This document shows positions 38,752 through 47,368 of a DNA stretch of 64,000 nt, piece after piece. Below the pieces are notes generated by a model, which was given only the letters and a program-made list of their open reading frames with translations, was not told where the DNA came from and made no database searches. Made by a program: the position numbers and the translations under genes. Origin of the DNA: CAMDPA01 sp963825625 (lineage in GTDB: Bacteria; Pseudomonadota; Alphaproteobacteria; Rhizobiales; Hyphomicrobiaceae); assembly GCA_963825625.1 (NCBI GenBank), contig CAWGUF010000028.1, forward strand, positions 1 to 64,000. Direction: 5' to 3'. Every line of letters begins with the position of its first letter. The stretch's first letter is position 1.

Positions 38752-39789
38752 ATGGCCAGAAGCGAGGACCGGGCGGCGAGTACCGCTGCGGGGCCCGGCA
38801 TCAACGACGACATCGGCGAGGCTATGCGTCTCAAGATGTACAGGTGCCAGGTCGAGATACGGCAGGCCGAACAGCGGGCCTACGATCTCTTCCTGCAGAA
38901 CCTCGTCAAGGGGACGTCGCACTTGTCGCTGGGACAGGAGGCCATTGCCGCAGGCTTCGCCTGTGCGATGCGGCCGGGAGATCTTTCGTTCTGCACCTAC
39001 CGCGGGCACGCTCATACGCTGGCGCGCGGGGTGTCGATCGAGAAGGTGCTGGGCGAGCTGATGCAGCGCGACAACGGCCTGATGCGCGGCAAGGGCGGAT
39101 CGATGCACCTGACGTCGGAGGAGCATGGCGTAATGGGCTCGTACGCCATCATCGGCGCGCATCTGCCGATTGCATGTGGCGCAGCGCTGCGGGCCCAGTA
39201 CAAGGGACACGACGACGTCTCGGTCTGCTTCTTCGGAGACGGGACCACCAACATCGGCGCTTTCCACGAAGCATTGAACTTCGCTGCGATCTGGAAGCTG
39301 CCGGTGGTGTTCGTGTGCGAGAACAATCTGTATATGGAATATACGCCGATCGGAGAGGTAACGGCGGTCGAGCATCCGGCAGCAGACCGGGCATCGGCCT
39401 ACGGGCTGGACAAGATCATCGTCGACGGCAACGACGCCGACGCGGTCTATCGCACCGCCCAGGCTGCCTACGCCAAGGCGCGCGCCGGCGACGGACCTTC
39501 CCTCATCGAGTGCAAGACCTACCGCCACAGCGGCCACTCCCGCGCTGATCCCGCCCACTACCGCCCCAAGGGCGAGCTGGAGGAGTGGAAGAAGCGGGAC
39601 CCGATAAAGATCTACCGGGAACGCCTTGTGCAATTCGGCGTGGAGCAGCAGGTGATCGATGCGATCGATGCCGATGTCGCGCTCGTCGTCGACGAGGCGA
39701 CAGAAGCCTGCAAGGCGGCGCCAATGCCATCGGCCGACATTCTTTTTACAGACGTTTATGCCGACGGAGGATGGGCATGGCGGAACTGA
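38752..39789 (+). CDS. 2-oxoacid/acetoin dehydrogenase E1 component, alpha subunit
   Basis: Thiamine-diphosphate-dependent E1 alpha, 345 residues, of the pyruvate/acetoin dehydrogenase type. It has the TPP/Mg motif FFGDGTTNIGAFHEALN, the phosphorylation-loop region YRHSGHSRADPAHYR and the substrate-channel YRGHAHTLARG. ATG 38752 is selected by homology. E1 beta begins inside its last codons (13-base overlap), indicating translational coupling. The acceptor E2 is encoded about 4 kb downstream; no E3 is seen. Confidence 0.93.
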   Translation: MARSEDRAASTAAGPGINDDIGEAMRLKMYRCQVEIRQAEQRAYDLFLQNLVKGTSHLSLGQEAIAAGFACAMRPGDLSFCTYRGHAHTLARGVSIEKVLGELMQRDNGLMRGKGGSMHLTSEEHGVMGSYAIIGAHLPIACGAALRAQYKGHDDVSVCFFGDGTTNIGAFHEALNFAAIWKLPVVFVCENNLYMEYTPIGEVTAVEHPAADRASAYGLDKIIVDGNDADAVYRTAQAAYAKARAGDGPSLIECKTYRHSGHSRADPAHYRPKGELEEWKKRDPIKIYRERLVQFGVEQQVIDAIDADVALVVDEATEACKAAPMPSADILFTDVYADGGWAWRN

Positions 39790-40757
39790 CCTACCGTGAT
39801 GCTGTTGCCCGAGGCATCGCCCAGGAGATGGCACGCGACGATGACGTCATCTTCTTCGGCGAGGACGTGGCAAAGGCGGGCGGCGTGTTCAAAGCAACCG
39901 TCGGGCTCTACGAGCAGTTCGGGCCAAGACGCGTGCGCGACACGCCGATCTCAGAGCAGGCGATCCTGGGGGCGGCGATGGGCGCGGCGATGACCGGCCT
40001 CAAACCAATCGCCGAGATCATGTTCTCCGACTTCCTGGCGGTCTGCTTCGACTTCATCGCCAACGAGTTTCCGAAGTCGCGCTACATGTCGAACGGGCAG
40101 ACCAAGTGTCCGCTGGTGGTGCGCACCGGCAACGGCGCGGGCTCGCGGTTCGGCGCGCAGCATTCGCAGTCGGTCGAGAACTGGTGCATGATGATCCCGG
40201 GACTGAAAGTCGTGGCGCCATCCACCCCGCGCGACGTGATCGGCCTGCTTGCGGCCTCCGTGCGCGATCCCGACCCGGTGATCTTCTTCGAGCACAAGTC
40301 GCTTTATGCCGTGAAAGGCGAGGTGCCGGATGGCGAGATCGTCGACACGCTGGGCACCGCGAAAATCGTGCGCCCGGGCACCGACGCGACGATCCTGGCG
40401 CTCGCCCTGATGGTGCCGCGCGCGCTGGAGGCGGCGGAGCGGTTGAAGGCGCAGCATGGCATCGACTGCGAAGTGATCGATGTGCGCTCACTGGTGCCGC
40501 TCGATACGCAGACGATCCTGGGCTCGGTGGCGCGGACACATCGCGTGTTCACGGTGGAGGAAAACCCGCGGCTATGCGGCTGGGGCGCGGAGATCGTCTC
40601 GATCATCGCCGACGAGGCATTCTATGATCTCGACGGGCCGCCCGTGCGTATCACCACTCCGCATATTCCGCTGCCCGCCGCCGACATCCTGGAGGACATG
40701 GTGCTGCCGACCGTGGAGCGGATCGCAGAGACCGTGCGGCGCGGGCTGGCGGCGTGA
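39777..40757 (+). CDS. 2-oxoacid/acetoin dehydrogenase E1 component, beta subunit
   Basis: E1 beta, 326 residues, completing the heterotetrameric decarboxylase. It begins AELTYRDAVARGIAQEM, with FFGEDVAKAGGVFKAT (TPP contact Glu), RVRDTPISEQAILGAA and GLKVVAPSTPRDVIGLLAA. ATG 39777 has GGAGG six bases upstream; ATG 39771 is less well placed. The stop overlaps a possible GTG start of the Uma2 gene, but that gene more likely starts at 40799. Confidence 0.94.
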   Translation: MAELTYRDAVARGIAQEMARDDDVIFFGEDVAKAGGVFKATVGLYEQFGPRRVRDTPISEQAILGAAMGAAMTGLKPIAEIMFSDFLAVCFDFIANEFPKSRYMSNGQTKCPLVVRTGNGAGSRFGAQHSQSVENWCMMIPGLKVVAPSTPRDVIGLLAASVRDPDPVIFFEHKSLYAVKGEVPDGEIVDTLGTAKIVRPGTDATILALALMVPRALEAAERLKAQHGIDCEVIDVRSLVPLDTQTILGSVARTHRVFTVEENPRLCGWGAEIVSIIADEAFYDLDGPPVRITTPHIPLPAADILEDMVLPTVERIAETVRRGLAA

Positions 40758-40798
40758 CGCATCGTGCCCCAGCAATAATCGTCTGCTATACTATCGAC

Positions 40799-41386
40799 AT
40801 GCTGCAAAACAAGATACGCCCCGCAACTTATGCCGATATAGAGGCCTTGCCATCGAACATGGTGGGCGAGATCATCTTCGGCGTGCTGCATTCCCATCCA
40901 AGGCCGACGCCTCGGCACAGTGTCGCTACTGTCGAAATTCAAACCGAGCTCAATAATCCCTTCGGTCGAGGTCGTGGCGGTCCTGGAGGATGGATATTCA
41001 TGGTCGAGCCCGAGCTGCATCTAGGGCCCCATATCGTCGTGCCAGACATCGCCGGCTGGAAGAAAGAACGGCTGACACCGTTTCCGAGCACAGCCTATGT
41101 CGAGACACCGCCGGATTGGCTGTGCGAGGTTTTGTCGCCATCGACCCAAAAGCTGGATCGAACCGACAAGCTCGCCGTCTACGCCGAATTCGGCGTCGGA
41201 CATTGCTGGTACGTCGACCCGATCGCTCGCACGCTCGAGGTGTTCGCCCTGACCGGCGGGAAGTGGCAACTCGCAGCAACCTTCAAAGACGCCGATCCGG
41301 TCACTGCTCCGCCATTCGAAGCGCACACGTTCCTGCTCGACGCGCTGTGGGTGCCCGAAACCGAACCGCCTGCTTCCGGGCAATAG
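40799..41386 (+). CDS. Uma2-family (DUF820) endonuclease-like protein
   Basis: A 195-residue PD-(D/E)xK-type protein of the Uma2 family: YADIEALPSNMVGEIIFGVL, then the nuclease core VVPDIAGWKKERL (Asp), PPDWLCEVLSPSTQKLDRTDKL (Glu...Lys) and YAEFGVGHCWYVDP. ATG 40799 is preferred; GTG 40754 is possible. A TATACT sequence lies just upstream. Uma2 proteins are typically mobile-associated and of unknown role. Its position between E1 beta and the aldehyde dehydrogenase, in the same direction, makes it the odd member of the catabolic operon. Confidence 0.88.
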   Translation: MLQNKIRPATYADIEALPSNMVGEIIFGVLHSHPRPTPRHSVATVEIQTELNNPFGRGRGGPGGWIFMVEPELHLGPHIVVPDIAGWKKERLTPFPSTAYVETPPDWLCEVLSPSTQKLDRTDKLAVYAEFGVGHCWYVDPIARTLEVFALTGGKWQLAATFKDADPVTAPPFEAHTFLLDALWVPETEPPASGQ

Positions 41387-41403
41387 TGCAAAGGTAATCC
41401 AAC

Positions 41404-42885
41404 ATGGCCAAATCCAGCCCCACGTCGTCCTCCACCTACGCCAACCTTCTCGCTGACGTGCCGACCGACCTGTGGATCGGCGGCCAGTGGAAGCAGGCTT
41501 CCGACGGCACCCGCTTCGACATCATCGATCCCGCGACGGAGGAAAAGATCTGCGACGTGGCCTCGGCGACCGTGGAGGACGCGCAGGCGGCGGTCGATGC
41601 CGCGAGCGCCGCATTCGCCGGCTGGGCGGCGAAAAAGCCGCGCGAGCGCGGGGAAATTCTGCGCAAGGCCTATGAGCTGATCATGGCGGATGCGGAGCGG
41701 TTGGCAAAGCTCATCACGCTGGAGAACGGCAAGTCGCTGTCGGACGCCCGCGGCGAGGTCGCCTACGCCGCCGAATTTTTCCGCTGGTATGCGGAGGAAG
41801 GCGTTCGCAACATCGGCCAGATGTCGATTGCTCCGTCAACCGGCGCACGTATCCTGGTGCAGCACAAGCCTGCCGGAATCGCCGTGCTGGTTACGCCGTG
41901 GAATTTCCCCGCTGCCATGGCGACGCGGAAAATTGGCCCCGCGCTCGCCGCCGGCTGTCCGGTGGTGCTGAAACCGGCATCGGAGACGCCGCTCACCATG
42001 CTGGCGTTGATGCCGATCCTGGAGAAGGCGGGCGTGCCGGCCGGCGTCGTCAACGTCATCCCCTCGCGCCGCTCCGGGCCGGTGGTCTCCAAGATGCTGC
42101 ACGACCCCAAAGTCCGGGTCGTCTCGTTCACCGGATCCACCGAGGTGGGCCGCAAGCTGCTGCACGAGGCGGCCGACTGCGTGGTGAAACCGGCGATGGA
42201 GCTTGGCGGCAACGCCCCGTTCATCGTGTTCGAGGACGCCGATATCGACGCGGCCATCGAAGGCGCGATGATCGCCAAGATGCGAAACATGGGCGAGGCC
42301 TGTACCGCGGCCAACCGCTTCTATGTGCACGAGAAGGTGCATGACGCGTTTGCCAAGAAGCTGACCGACAAGATGTCAGCGCTGAAAATGGGCAATGGGC
42401 TGGCCGACGGGATAGCGCTGGGACCGCTCGTCAATGCGGAGACGCGGGACAAAGTGAAAGAGCTGGTCGATGACGCAGTCGGCAAGGGCGCCAAGGTTAT
42501 GACCGGCGGCAAACAGCCCGAAGGCAAGGGCTATTTCTATCCCGCAACCGTCCTGACGGGCGTGGCCGACGGTTCTGATCTGCTCAGCGACGAAATCTTC
42601 GGTCCGGTTGCCGCAATCCAGACATTCAAGACCGAGGACGAGGTCATCAAGCGCGCGAACGACACCGAGTACGGCCTTGTCGCCTATCTGTACACGAAGG
42701 ACCTGGAGCGCGGCATGCGTGTATCGGAGCAACTGGAATTCGGCATGATCGGTCTCAACCGTGGCCTCGTGTCGGACCCTGCCGCACCGTTCGGCGGCAT
42801 GAAGCAATCGGGCCTGGGACGCGAAGGCGCGCACGAGGGCCTGATGGAATTCCTGGAAACGCAGTACGTGTCGGTGACGTGGTAG
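41404..42885 (+). CDS. NAD(P)-dependent succinate-semialdehyde-type aldehyde dehydrogenase
   Basis: A 493-residue aldehyde dehydrogenase of the GabD/SSADH group. The oxyanion Asn lies in VTPWNFPAAM, the general-base Glu in MELGGNAPFIV and the catalytic Cys in NMGEACTAANRFYV. EIFGPVAAI and GLNRGLVSDPAAPFGGMKQS are typical of SSADH-like enzymes. The substrate could be succinate semialdehyde or another short semialdehyde from the pathway. Its product would enter the TCA cycle. Confidence 0.93.
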   Translation: MAKSSPTSSSTYANLLADVPTDLWIGGQWKQASDGTRFDIIDPATEEKICDVASATVEDAQAAVDAASAAFAGWAAKKPRERGEILRKAYELIMADAERLAKLITLENGKSLSDARGEVAYAAEFFRWYAEEGVRNIGQMSIAPSTGARILVQHKPAGIAVLVTPWNFPAAMATRKIGPALAAGCPVVLKPASETPLTMLALMPILEKAGVPAGVVNVIPSRRSGPVVSKMLHDPKVRVVSFTGSTEVGRKLLHEAADCVVKPAMELGGNAPFIVFEDADIDAAIEGAMIAKMRNMGEACTAANRFYVHEKVHDAFAKKLTDKMSALKMGNGLADGIALGPLVNAETRDKVKELVDDAVGKGAKVMTGGKQPEGKGYFYPATVLTGVADGSDLLSDEIFGPVAAIQTFKTEDEVIKRANDTEYGLVAYLYTKDLERGMRVSEQLEFGMIGLNRGLVSDPAAPFGGMKQSGLGREGAHEGLMEFLETQYVSVTW

Positions 42886-42907
42886 GACAGACGGAGGACA
42901 CCGTGCA

Positions 42908-43336
42908 ATGACGATCGGTCCCGATGCAAAGCGTCTGCTCGGCGGTTGGCGCCTCGTGTCAGCATTCACGGACGGAAAGGTCAATGCAGAGCGCGGCGCC
43001 AACCCGACAGGCATCATCTTCTATGATGTGTCGGGCTGGATGTCGGTCAACATCCAGGGGGATCATCCGCCGCTCGAGCTTGCGGGCGAGACGCCGACGC
43101 CAGAAGAATCGCACGCGGCGCTCAGCACATACTGGGCCTACTTCGGCACGTACAGCGTGGATGAGCAGGCCAAGACCGTGACCCACCATCGCACGGGGAG
43201 CGTCAACCCGGGCTGGCGAAGGCACCCCGACTTTGTCCGCGCGTACGCGTTTCTCGGAGATGACCGCGTGGCTCTGAGGCCGCAATATCCCGCGCGCAAC
43301 GGTAACGAGCTCATATGGGAAAGGTTGAAGCGATGA
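42908..43336 (+). CDS. Lipocalin-like domain protein 1
   Basis: A 142-residue protein of the lipocalin-like family PF13924: KRLLGGWRLVSAFTDG (family G-x-W at the start), GIIFYDVSGWMSVNIQ, WAYFGTYSVDEQAKTVTHH and a C-terminal ELIWERL. No signal peptide is seen, so it is cytoplasmic. The function of the family is unknown; members often sit beside catabolic enzymes, perhaps binding a small substrate. Its stop overlaps the ATG of the next gene (ATGA), and the next protein is a shorter paralogue. Confidence 0.87.
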   Translation: MTIGPDAKRLLGGWRLVSAFTDGKVNAERGANPTGIIFYDVSGWMSVNIQGDHPPLELAGETPTPEESHAALSTYWAYFGTYSVDEQAKTVTHHRTGSVNPGWRRHPDFVRAYAFLGDDRVALRPQYPARNGNELIWERLKR

Positions 43337-43713
43337 CGAAAACCAGCAGCACGCCGAACGCCCAACGTTTCCTTGGTGCGTGGAAGCGGATCTCTCCGAC
43401 CGACACTGGAATGATCTATTATGACCCTTCAGGTCACATGCTCGTGCAATCCGGGCCCAAGCGTGAGCGGCCGCGTGCTGGGGCAACGCCGACAGCGGCA
43501 GAGGCGCTCGAGGCCATAACTGGCTATGTCGCCTATTTCGGCAGGTACACGATCGACGAGGCAGCCTGCACTGTGACGCACCATCAGGCTGCGACCGTCC
43601 AGCCGGGACCGCCGACAGATCTGGTGCGTGCATTCGAGTTCGTCTCAGACAACCGTCTCATCCTTCGGCCAATCGGCGGCGGCGACGACATCATCTGGGA
43701 GCGGATCATATGA
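43333..43713 (+). CDS. Lipocalin-like domain protein 2 (paralogue of the preceding gene)
   Basis: 126 residues from ATG 43333, which overlaps the preceding stop; an in-frame ATG at 43315 is possible. It shows the same pattern as its neighbour: RFLGAWKRISP, GMIYYDPSGHMLVQ, VAYFGRYTIDEAACTVTHH and a final IIWERII. Identity with protein 1 is patchy, so the duplication is old. It ends 19 bases before the E2 gene and is probably translated with it. Confidence 0.85.
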   Translation: MTKTSSTPNAQRFLGAWKRISPTDTGMIYYDPSGHMLVQSGPKRERPRAGATPTAAEALEAITGYVAYFGRYTIDEAACTVTHHQAATVQPGPPTDLVRAFEFVSDNRLILRPIGGGDDIIWERII

Positions 43714-43732
43714 CCATCGAAGGCTGCCGCCC

Positions 43733-45166
43733 ATGGATGTGCTGATGCCACAGCTCGGCGAGACTGTCGCCGAGGGCAAGATCACGCGCTGGTTCAAGGC
43801 TGCGGGCGAACGGGTTGCGCCGGGCGACAACCTATTCGAGATCGAGACGGACAAGACCTCCATGGAGGTGCCCGCGATCTCGGCAGGCGTGCTCTCAGAA
43901 ATCCGGGTCGCGGCAGGACAAACCGCGGTCGTCGGAGCCGTGGTCGCAGTCATATCAGACGGGGCAGGCAAGCAGGTCAAGGCACCAAGACCGGCGCCGC
44001 CCCCCATGGCGGCTACATTCAGCTCGGCAAAATCCGCGGCGCCTGCAGCATTGGACACCGGGGTCCTGCTACCGCAATCGGCACCGAGCCGCGGGTTCGG
44101 GTCGCAAGCTGCGGGGGCTGTGCAGACGGCGACCGCAGCAGTCGAGACGCCGCCGCACGCTGCCGTCGAGATGGAGCCTTTCCGCGAGGTCAGGACACCA
44201 GAGCGCAATTATGGGCCGGCACGGCTGGCGAATGGCTCGGCCGTCACGCCGCTGGCCCGTCGCCTCGCCTTCGAATCGGGCATCGACCTCGGCCGCGTCT
44301 CCCCATCCGGCCCGCACGGCCGTATCATGGCGCGTGATATCGGCACCGCGATAGCAGGCGGTGCAGGCCGGGCGCTCATTCCCGATCGGGCGCTACCGCC
44401 ACCGAGCGCGGCGACAGGCCGGACCGCGGCGGAAAAAGTCAAAGCGCTTTATGAACCGGGTACGTACGAGGAGGTGCCGCTCGATTCGATGCGGCGGACC
44501 ATCGCTTCGCGGCTGGTGGAAGCCAAGCAAACAATCCCGCATTTCTACCTCACGGCGGACTTCGACCTGGATGCCCTGCTGGAGGTGCGCGAGCAGGTCA
44601 ATGCCAAGGCCAAGCTGGGCCCGGACGGCAAGCCGATCTATCGGCTTTCCGTCAACGACTTCCTGATCAAGGCGCTTGCAGCCTCGCTGCAGCGCGTGCC
44701 CGCAGCAAACGCAGCCTGGGCCGACGACAGAATTCTGTATTTCGAGCGCTCCGATATCGCCGTGGCGGTCGCCATCGACGGGGGGCTTCTGACTCCGGTC
44801 ATCCGTGGGGCTGAGACAAAGTCGGTTGCCAAGATCGCAAGCGAGATGCGCGACCTGGCCGCCAAAGCGAAGGCCCGGAAGCTCGCGCCAGAGCAGTACC
44901 AGGGCGGCGCCACCACGATCTCGAATCTGGGGATGTTCGGGGTCAGGGACTTCTCGGCGATCATCAACCCGCCACAGGCAACGATCTTTGCCATTGGCGC
45001 GGCGGAGCGCAGACCGGCCGAAGCGAAGGGGGGAGGCATCCGCTTCGTAACGCGCATGACGGTGACCGTATCGTGCGATCACCGTGTGGTGGACGGTGCG
45101 CTCGGGGCGGAACTGCTTGCGACCTTCAAGGGCTTCATCGAGCAGCCGGTTACGGCACTGGTGTGA
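43733..45166 (+). CDS. 2-oxoacid dehydrogenase E2 (dihydrolipoamide acyltransferase)
   Basis: A 477-residue E2 with one lipoyl domain (lipoyl Lys in IETDKTSMEVPA, residues about 35-46). A flexible Ala/Pro linker follows, then a peripheral-subunit binding domain (VTPLARRLAFESGIDLGRV) and the catalytic domain ending DHRVVDGALGAELL with the HxxxDG site. ATG 43733 is chosen because the lipoyl domain starts there. It supplies the acyl-transfer core for the E1 alpha/beta encoded upstream. No dihydrolipoamide dehydrogenase (E3) gene lies in the window. Confidence 0.94.
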   Translation: MDVLMPQLGETVAEGKITRWFKAAGERVAPGDNLFEIETDKTSMEVPAISAGVLSEIRVAAGQTAVVGAVVAVISDGAGKQVKAPRPAPPPMAATFSSAKSAAPAALDTGVLLPQSAPSRGFGSQAAGAVQTATAAVETPPHAAVEMEPFREVRTPERNYGPARLANGSAVTPLARRLAFESGIDLGRVSPSGPHGRIMARDIGTAIAGGAGRALIPDRALPPPSAATGRTAAEKVKALYEPGTYEEVPLDSMRRTIASRLVEAKQTIPHFYLTADFDLDALLEVREQVNAKAKLGPDGKPIYRLSVNDFLIKALAASLQRVPAANAAWADDRILYFERSDIAVAVAIDGGLLTPVIRGAETKSVAKIASEMRDLAAKAKARKLAPEQYQGGATTISNLGMFGVRDFSAIINPPQATIFAIGAAERRPAEAKGGGIRFVTRMTVTVSCDHRVVDGALGAELLATFKGFIEQPVTALV

Positions 45167-45368
45167 CGAGCGAATAACCCTGCGCCGCGCGCCGTGCGAA
45201 CGGGACATCGACGCGGACCTGCGCGGCCGCAAAGCAGGGTGCGAACGGGTATGCTGAAATGAATGGGAGCAAAGCCGTCCGGAATTGGGGTTGTCACAGC
45301 AGCCCGAGTTGACGATCGGCGTTCACGGCCGCATTCGTACCACGTCCATCCGCCAACATGAAGGTCTC

Positions 45369-47168
45369 ATGGCTGCCACCGCCGACCTCGCATTCTACAA
45401 GGACTCGCTGATCGTCCTTGCGACCGCCGCCGTCGTCGTGCCTGTCATGCACAGGCTCAAGGTGACGCCGGTGATCGGGTATCTGGCGGCCGGTGCGTTG
45501 CTTGGGCCATTCGGTCTGGGCGCGCTGGCGGGAACCTACCCGTGGTTATCGACCCTCACGTTCGAGAACGAGAAGGACCTGGCGCAGTTCGCTGAGCTGG
45601 GGGTCGTGTTCCTGCTGTTCGTTATCGGTCTGGAATTGTCGGTCGAGCGGCTGAGCACGATGCGCCGCTATGTGTTCGGCCTGGGAACGCTGCAGGTCGT
45701 CATCTCGGGCATTGCCATTGGCCTCATCGCACCAATCTTCGGGCATTCGGTGGCCGCCTCGACGCTTATCGGCTTGTGTCTGGCGCTGTCGTCCACTGCG
45801 ATGGTGCTGGACAATCTTGCCTTGAGAAAGCGGCTCACAACCGCGGTTGGGCGGACCAGCTTCGCCGTGCTGCTGCTGCAGGACCTCGCGGTCATCCCGA
45901 TGCTGTTCCTGGTTGGTATACTCGGCGCCAACAACCAAGGCCCGGTCGGGCTGGGCCTGCTGATAGCGTTCGTTCAAGGCGCGGCCACGCTTGGGCTTAT
46001 CGTCGTCGCTGGACGGATGCTGCTGAGGCCGATGTTCAAGCTCGTCTCCGCTACCGGCGGAACGGACCTGTTCATGGCGGCAGCTCTGCTCGTCGCGGTC
46101 GGCACCGGGGTGCTGACTGCAGCGGCGGGGCTATCGATGGCACTCGGCGGATTCGTTGCAGGCCTGCTGCTGGCCGAAACCGAGTACCGCAAGGCGGTTG
46201 AAGCCGTAATCGAGCCCTTCAAGGGGCTGCTGCTCGGCGTGTTCTTCATCACAGTGGGAGCGCGCGTCGATCTCGCAACGCTGCTGGCGGAGCCGCTTTA
46301 TCTTCTGTTCAACGCCGCAGGCCTGGTGCTGCTCAAGGCGGCAATCGTCATTCCTCTCGCCAGACTGTACGGACTGACCTGGCCGGCTGCGGTCGAGATG
46401 GGCCTGTTGCTGGGGCCAGGGGGCGAGTTCGCCTTCATCCTGATCGGACTGGGTGTCGCCGGCGGCGTCATCGCGCCGGAGATCGCCGGCGTGCTTCTGG
46501 TCGTGGTGGCACTTACGATGGCCGTAATTCCTGTGTTGGGCTGGCTCGGCGAGAAAATCGGTCCATGGCTCGGCGGCCAGCAACAAGGCATCGGATCGGA
46601 CCTCGAGACGGCGCCGCTGCACTCGGAGGGCGTGGCAGCAATTGTCGTGGGCGCCGGGCGCGTCGGCAGGCTTGTGTCGCAGATGCTCACCGAGCACGGC
46701 GTCGATCACGTAATTACCGACTATTACGCCTCAGCGGTCGTCAATGCTCGAAATGACGGCATGCCAGCCTATTTCGGTGACGCCAAGAACGCGGACTTTC
46801 TTGAACGCTGCGGCATCAAGACGGCACAGGCGGTGATCGTGACGATCAATGGTCAGGCGGAAATCGACGAGGTGGTGGACGTAGCGCGAAGGCTCAACCC
46901 CAATCTTCAGATCATCGCGCGTGCAAAGGATGCAAGCCACGCCCGGCACCTCTATTCGCACGGCGTGACGGACGCGGTGCCTGAAACCATAGAGGCGAGC
47001 CTTCAATTATCCGAAGCGGCGCTCGTTGCGTTGCGGGTGCCGGCCGGTCCGGCGATCGCCTCCATTCACGAAAAACGCGATGAGTTCCGGCGAGAGCTGC
47101 AGGCCGCCAGCAAGCAGGACGACCGCCAGATCCGGGGACTGCGCGGCTCGGCTCGGCAGAAGCGATAG
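45369..47168 (+). CDS. CPA2-family monovalent cation:proton antiporter with TrkA-N domain (KefB/C-like)
   Basis: About 599 residues from ATG 45369. The first two thirds form a multi-spanning CPA2 exchanger (VIGYLAAGALLGPFGLG, FLLFVIGLELSVERL, LGPGGEFAFILIGLG). The last part is a cytosolic Rossmann/RCK domain (AIVVGAGRVGRLVSQML, then YFGDAKNADFLERCGI). This is the KefB/KefC layout, gated by nucleotide or glutathione adducts; whether it exports K+ is inferred. The frame is open back to 45285. It is followed by a hairpin and a three-copy repeat. Confidence 0.92.
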   Translation: MAATADLAFYKDSLIVLATAAVVVPVMHRLKVTPVIGYLAAGALLGPFGLGALAGTYPWLSTLTFENEKDLAQFAELGVVFLLFVIGLELSVERLSTMRRYVFGLGTLQVVISGIAIGLIAPIFGHSVAASTLIGLCLALSSTAMVLDNLALRKRLTTAVGRTSFAVLLLQDLAVIPMLFLVGILGANNQGPVGLGLLIAFVQGAATLGLIVVAGRMLLRPMFKLVSATGGTDLFMAAALLVAVGTGVLTAAAGLSMALGGFVAGLLLAETEYRKAVEAVIEPFKGLLLGVFFITVGARVDLATLLAEPLYLLFNAAGLVLLKAAIVIPLARLYGLTWPAAVEMGLLLGPGGEFAFILIGLGVAGGVIAPEIAGVLLVVVALTMAVIPVLGWLGEKIGPWLGGQQQGIGSDLETAPLHSEGVAAIVVGAGRVGRLVSQMLTEHGVDHVITDYYASAVVNARNDGMPAYFGDAKNADFLERCGIKTAQAVIVTINGQAEIDEVVDVARRLNPNLQIIARAKDASHARHLYSHGVTDAVPETIEASLQLSEAALVALRVPAGPAIASIHEKRDEFRRELQAASKQDDRQIRGLRGSARQKR

Positions 47169-47170
47169 GA

Positions 47171-47215
47171 CCGGCCCACCGAAAGTTCGACTCTTTCAGG
47201 GCGGCGGTGGGCCGG
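47171..47215 (+). terminator. Hairpin after the antiporter gene
   Basis: A perfect 11-bp inverted repeat CCGGCCCACCG/CGGTGGGCCGG pairs 47171-47181 with 47205-47215 around a 23-base loop, two bases after the antiporter stop. It is followed by AATTTATCTTT, so a weak terminator function is possible. Confidence 0.6.
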
Positions 47216-47223
47216 AATTTATC

Positions 47224-47340
47224 TTTGCGCGCAGCCGCCACACCAACCCTGCGCGCGGTTTTACTTTGCGCGCAGCCGCCACACCAACCCTGCGCGCGGT
47301 TTTACTTTGCGCGCAGCCACCACACCAACCCTGCGCGAGG
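47224..47340. repeat. Three-copy 41-bp palindromic tandem repeat
   Basis: Units start at 47224, 47265 and 47306, with a period of 41. The third unit differs from the others at a few positions and ends at 47340. Each contains the inverted repeat TGCGCGCAG...CTGCGCGC around a roughly 17-base spacer, with a TTTTAC junction between units. A separate perfect hairpin GCCTGAAAACC-GCA-GGTTTTCAGGC follows at 47343-47367, just before the end of the convergent lutC gene. The block separates two convergent genes. Confidence 0.88.
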
Positions 47341-47368
47341 GTGCCTGAAAACCGCAGGTTTTCAGGCA

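Noticed and set aside
37483..39834. 783-codon reverse open frame opposite the CrtI-like and E1 alpha genes
   Set aside because: Both forward genes have full catalytic motifs; the reverse translation has the low-complexity Arg/His/Asp look of a shadow frame.
47224..47340. CRISPR array
   Set aside because: Three units follow one another without unique spacers, each unit is itself palindromic, and no cas genes are present. The 18137-18245 repeats also have only a 5-base gap.
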